Positions 7,701 through 8,538 of a DNA stretch of 8,538 nt are shown here, piece after piece. A program made the translations under genes and the position numbers. The stretch is from an uncultured Clostridia bacterium. GTDB lineage: Bacteria; Bacillota; Clostridia; Lachnospirales; Lachnospiraceae. The notes beneath the pieces are model-generated. The model saw only the letters and a list, made by a program, of their open reading frames with translations, did no database searches and was not told where the DNA came from. The DNA lies in NCBI GenBank assembly GCA_946186175.1, contig CAMHMG010000127.1, positions 1 through 8,538 on the forward strand, given 5' to 3'. Position 1 is the stretch's first letter. Every line of letters begins with the position of its first letter.

Positions 7701-8300
7701 ATCAACAGACATTTCTTCATCATAATAGAAGCCGGTTCTAAGTGCAAATTCAGCGACAAACTTTGAATTTGTCAAATTATCAGGTGTTTTATAAGATATT
7801 ATAACCTTTTTTGTCTCTGATGTGTTCATATGAAAAACGCAGACTCTCTGATCCCTTGAATCAGGAGAGAGTGATATGTCTTCGCAGGGTGAACCGTCTA
7901 ATTCTGTAATGCTGATATCTTCCTGATTAAGATGTGTAACTTTCCCATCAGCAATGTAGTCTAACCATATCTCACTGCCATTTTCAAATCCCGGACCCCA
8001 CCAGTATTCGGTATTGTCATCAGACATTCCGACAGTCAGATATTCAGGGTTATCCTGATCACGCCATTTTATCTGTTCATTGTTGTGATTGATTAAAATG
8101 ACATTGTTTGATTGGTCTTTGTTAGTCTTAACGATGTCATTATCCCATTCGATGTATTCACTTACATATAATCCCGGTGTGGCAGGTAAGGCGTAATCAT
8201 TATCGGCCTTTGCAGTGCTACCTGACATAACAACCCCGATTGATAGGGACATAATCCACATAAGCGAGTGAACTATTGATGTGGTTTTGATTTGTCTCAT
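4704..8300 (-). CDS. Large secreted repeat protein with BspA-type leucine-rich repeats
   Basis: A 1198-residue exported protein of unknown function. Residues 1-32 are a signal peptide with a hydrophobic core and an AKA cut site before D33. Residues about 41-890 are Asp/Asn-rich, beta-type modules: 326-609 and 610-890 are clear tandem copies (each starts LYAAS, shares PIYMSF, DPS-LxFY, GDTTKEE and AIELAFVTSDF), and 41-325 is a probable diverged copy. Residues 889-957 form a His/Cys segment (HTHT, HWHEC, CTVCK). Residues 960-995 are a Thr/Gln/Ser linker. Residues 1038-1178 hold six BspA-type (LRR_5) repeats, with the I-x-x-x-AF signature at 1043, 1066, 1089, 1113, 1136 and 1160. The last 20 residues are very Lys-rich. 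No LPxTG motif or C-terminal membrane segment is present, so cell attachment, if any, must be non-covalent. Binding to host or diet polymers is only a guess. The start is fixed by TAAGGAGGT (8310-8318) 9 nt upstream. Confidence 0.9.
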   Translation of the reverse strand: MRQIKTTSIVHSLMWIMSLSIGVVMSGSTAKADNDYALPATPGLYVSEYIEWDNDIVKTNKDQSNNVILINHNNEQIKWRDQDNPEYLTVGMSDDNTEYWWGPGFENGSEIWLDYIADGKVTHLNQEDISITELDGSPCEDISLSPDSRDQRVCVFHMNTSETKKVIISYKTPDNLTNSKFVAEFALRTGFYYDEEMSVDSHIIDEPTVVRGSDKDIYVHLTDTWEGDGFSLNDTNAISISYWDDEKKTDANVEGEDAKEFAELEPVSVKNDNHLIYKLKLKGSDKVYDRYEVIINYNRYNKTNVEEAPREEDRRIQVKIIDSDTLYAASQDNLQVQGDHYYYPDNSDYRKNDYFSANSLSSPIYMSFRFYNEEGGIVDLMDPSTLSFYRSEYNEDLKKEILTKVDSSVVKAEKAYSDSNIIKISYVGDTTKEENDWNEFIVTYGDKEPSDGNMGDAIELAFVTSDFNDVSAYTSENISEDSFTNEFLFDGTSDIKMYIAGIAYDQPIMGKMVQSVEDFDISLIDESGNDYSNKVKIETDNTIKAANNHELTCNSMITIPKDTLQRSAVLTLNCTLKGKRYDNPDDLNLIDHNENYTLRIFIFYDDIYTLYAASSEYRSVKATQYTYSDTAEYKPNGYFAANSVIRPIYMSFKYKNDEGQLVPVTDPSKLAFYSSELSDDLDTEVLTQVDSTVIKAEKPYTDSNIIKVSYIGDTTKEEHRWNEFVVSYNGKYPKGGNMDNAIELAFVTSDFDEVGTYNSTVINESTFSNEFNTDGTSDVNIYAATLDYKEDLVWNYVESAELKSLKLIDEKGSDLSSKANTDTNVKLTRSKKPAIVYGEKITIPKGVLSSSARLELNFTANCNHWLDPEAGTRTTSLESYTVYAYIIYTPHTHTAVSDWSKDDNNHWHECTASDGATLDKAAHTWDNGVVTTPAATDKEGVMTYTCTVCKATKTQSIDKLPQPTIQPDTTQTTTQTTDTSQTSKVETGTSTTPDEKGVTYTVTEVNTDGTAEVEFSAKDSTEKTIVIPETTTVNGVTATVTTIANNAFLGNKTVSSVTIPETVDTIGKNAFSNCTSIKKITIPKSVTTIGENAFSGCTNLTTVNIKSTTISKIETGAFKNCKKLTKVTVPSSITTIGKNAFSGDKNLKTITIKSTKIKSIGKNAFKNVPKKATIKVPKKKKTTYTKLLKKAGFKGKIK
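5631..6473 (-). repeat. Tandem module copy B (residues 610-890 of the surface protein)
   Basis: The second clear copy of the in-gene module, directly after copy A. It keeps LYAAS at its start, PIYMSF (647-652), DPSKLAFY (666-673), VDSTVIKAEKPYTDSNIIKVS (689-709), GDTTKEE (712-718) and AIELAFVTSDF (741-751), ends with YTVYAYIIYT and runs into the His/Cys segment. The offset from copy A is 852 nt, with no insertion or deletion between the shared blocks. Confidence 0.85.
6474..7325 (-). repeat. Tandem module copy A (residues 326-609 of the surface protein)
   Basis: A 284-residue unit starting LYAASQDN and ending YTLRIFIFYDDIYT. It aligns in register with copy B over its whole length, including the late segments IDESGNDYSNK (524-534), matched by IDEKGSDLSSK (808-818), and ITIPKDTLQRSAVLTLN (557-573), matched by ITIPKGVLSSSARLELN (841-857). 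A weaker match continues upstream in residues 41-325 (7326-8180), for example KVIISYKTP against EFIVTYGDK and GSDKDIYVHLTD against GTSDIKMYIAG. Confidence 0.85.
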
Positions 8301-8349
8301 ATAGTGTTTACCTCCTTATTATTTAATGATCCCGTAGTTACATAGTTAT

Positions 8350-8378
8350 ATTTTAATTGAAATCAGGATGATAGTAAA
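8350..8378 (-). promoter_or_regulatory. Sigma-A-like promoter of the surface protein gene
   Basis: On the minus strand, TTTACT (8373-8378) stands 17 nt before TAAAAT (8350-8355), a 4/6 and a 5/6 match to the -35 and -10 consensus. Transcription would start near 8343, giving a leader of about 40 nt with TAAGGAGGT at 8310-8318. The surrounding 8319-8457 is very AT-rich, so chance matches are likely and the call is moderate. Confidence 0.5.
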
Positions 8379-8457
8379 GAAAAATGATATGTGGATATAA
8401 ATAAAAATGTTAAATAAAAATATGAGAATAAATTATAAAATGAATTTTCTGACAAAT

Positions 8458-8484
8458 TTAGCACTCACCTCTTGACAGTGCTAA
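8458..8484 (+). promoter_or_regulatory. CIRCE heat-shock operator (HrcA site)
   Basis: TTAGCACTC-N9-CAGTGCTAA matches the CIRCE consensus TTAGCACTC-N9-GAGTGCTAA at 17 of 18 arm positions with the correct 9-nt spacer. CIRCE is bound by the HrcA repressor and controls groESL and dnaK-type operons. The single departure (C at 8476) is the fifth base of the overlapping TTGACA -35 box, so the promoter may be what fixes it. The regulated gene lies beyond the right edge. Confidence 0.93.
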
Positions 8485-8500
8485 CAAAGGGTGATAATCT
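8472..8500 (+). promoter_or_regulatory. Sigma-A promoter under CIRCE, reading out of the window
   Basis: TTGACA (8472-8477) is a perfect -35 box lying across the CIRCE spacer and right arm. The -10 is TAATCT at 8495-8500 with 17-nt spacing, or GATAAT at 8493-8498, a better match but with only 15-nt spacing. HrcA bound to CIRCE would block polymerase directly. The remaining 8501-8538 looks like a leader ending in a possible GAGGAA ribosome binding site (8532-8537). A groES-groEL operon downstream is the first expectation but is not seen. Confidence 0.75.
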
Positions 8501-8538
8501 ATATTCAGTGCATAAGTAGAAGAGTAACTATGAGGAAC

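Noticed and set aside
8432..8455. Minus-strand TTGTCA with TATAAT as a promoter
   Set aside because: The spacing is only 12 nt, too short for sigma-A; the TTTACT-N17-TAAAAT pair nearer the gene is preferred.
8530..8538. ATG AGG AAC as the start of the next plus-strand gene
   Set aside because: Only three codons are visible, the site before it is weak, and GAGGAA may itself be a ribosome binding site for a start beyond the window.

Overview
The window looks like chromosomal DNA from a low-GC anaerobic Firmicute, most probably a gut or rumen member of the Lachnospiraceae. This is inferred from gene content and style, not from a marker gene. The clues are AT-rich sequence with AAGGAG-type ribosome binding sites, a lipoprotein form of trigger factor, a Gram-positive glucolipid-type GT4 glycosyltransferase, a very large secreted protein ending in BspA-type leucine-rich repeats with a Lys-rich tail, and a HrcA/CIRCE heat-shock operator.

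Left part, plus strand (3-4565): four genes run in one direction. The first is the C-terminal end of an HD-GYP-type phosphohydrolase, cut by the window edge. It is followed 13 nt later by a 696-aa fusion of a GT4 glycosyltransferase with an aldo/keto-reductase-like domain that has lost its catalytic histidine. A 214-nt near-continuous hairpin (2469-2682) bounded by TA dinucleotides fills the next gap; it is either a MITE-like element or a large structured RNA. Next come a lipid-anchored trigger-factor-like foldase and, 23 nt further, endonuclease III (nth). A 19-bp perfect hairpin with T-tracts on both strands (4633-4674) ends this group and also ends the convergent gene.

Right part, minus strand (8300-4704): a single 1198-aa exported protein. 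It has a signal peptide, two clear tandem copies of a 284-aa module plus a probable diverged third copy, a His/Cys-rich segment, a Thr-rich linker, six BspA-type repeats and a basic tail. A sigma-A-like promoter (8350-8378) lies in front of it.

Right edge, plus strand: a CIRCE operator (8458-8484) overlaps a TTGACA -35 box and points out of the window. The next gene is therefore probably a HrcA-controlled chaperone gene such as groES-groEL; the gene itself is not visible.

No obvious new defence or multi-gene system is present. The items most worth a second look are the intergenic hairpin element, the glycosyltransferase-pseudo-reductase fusion and the uncharacterised 284-aa surface module.
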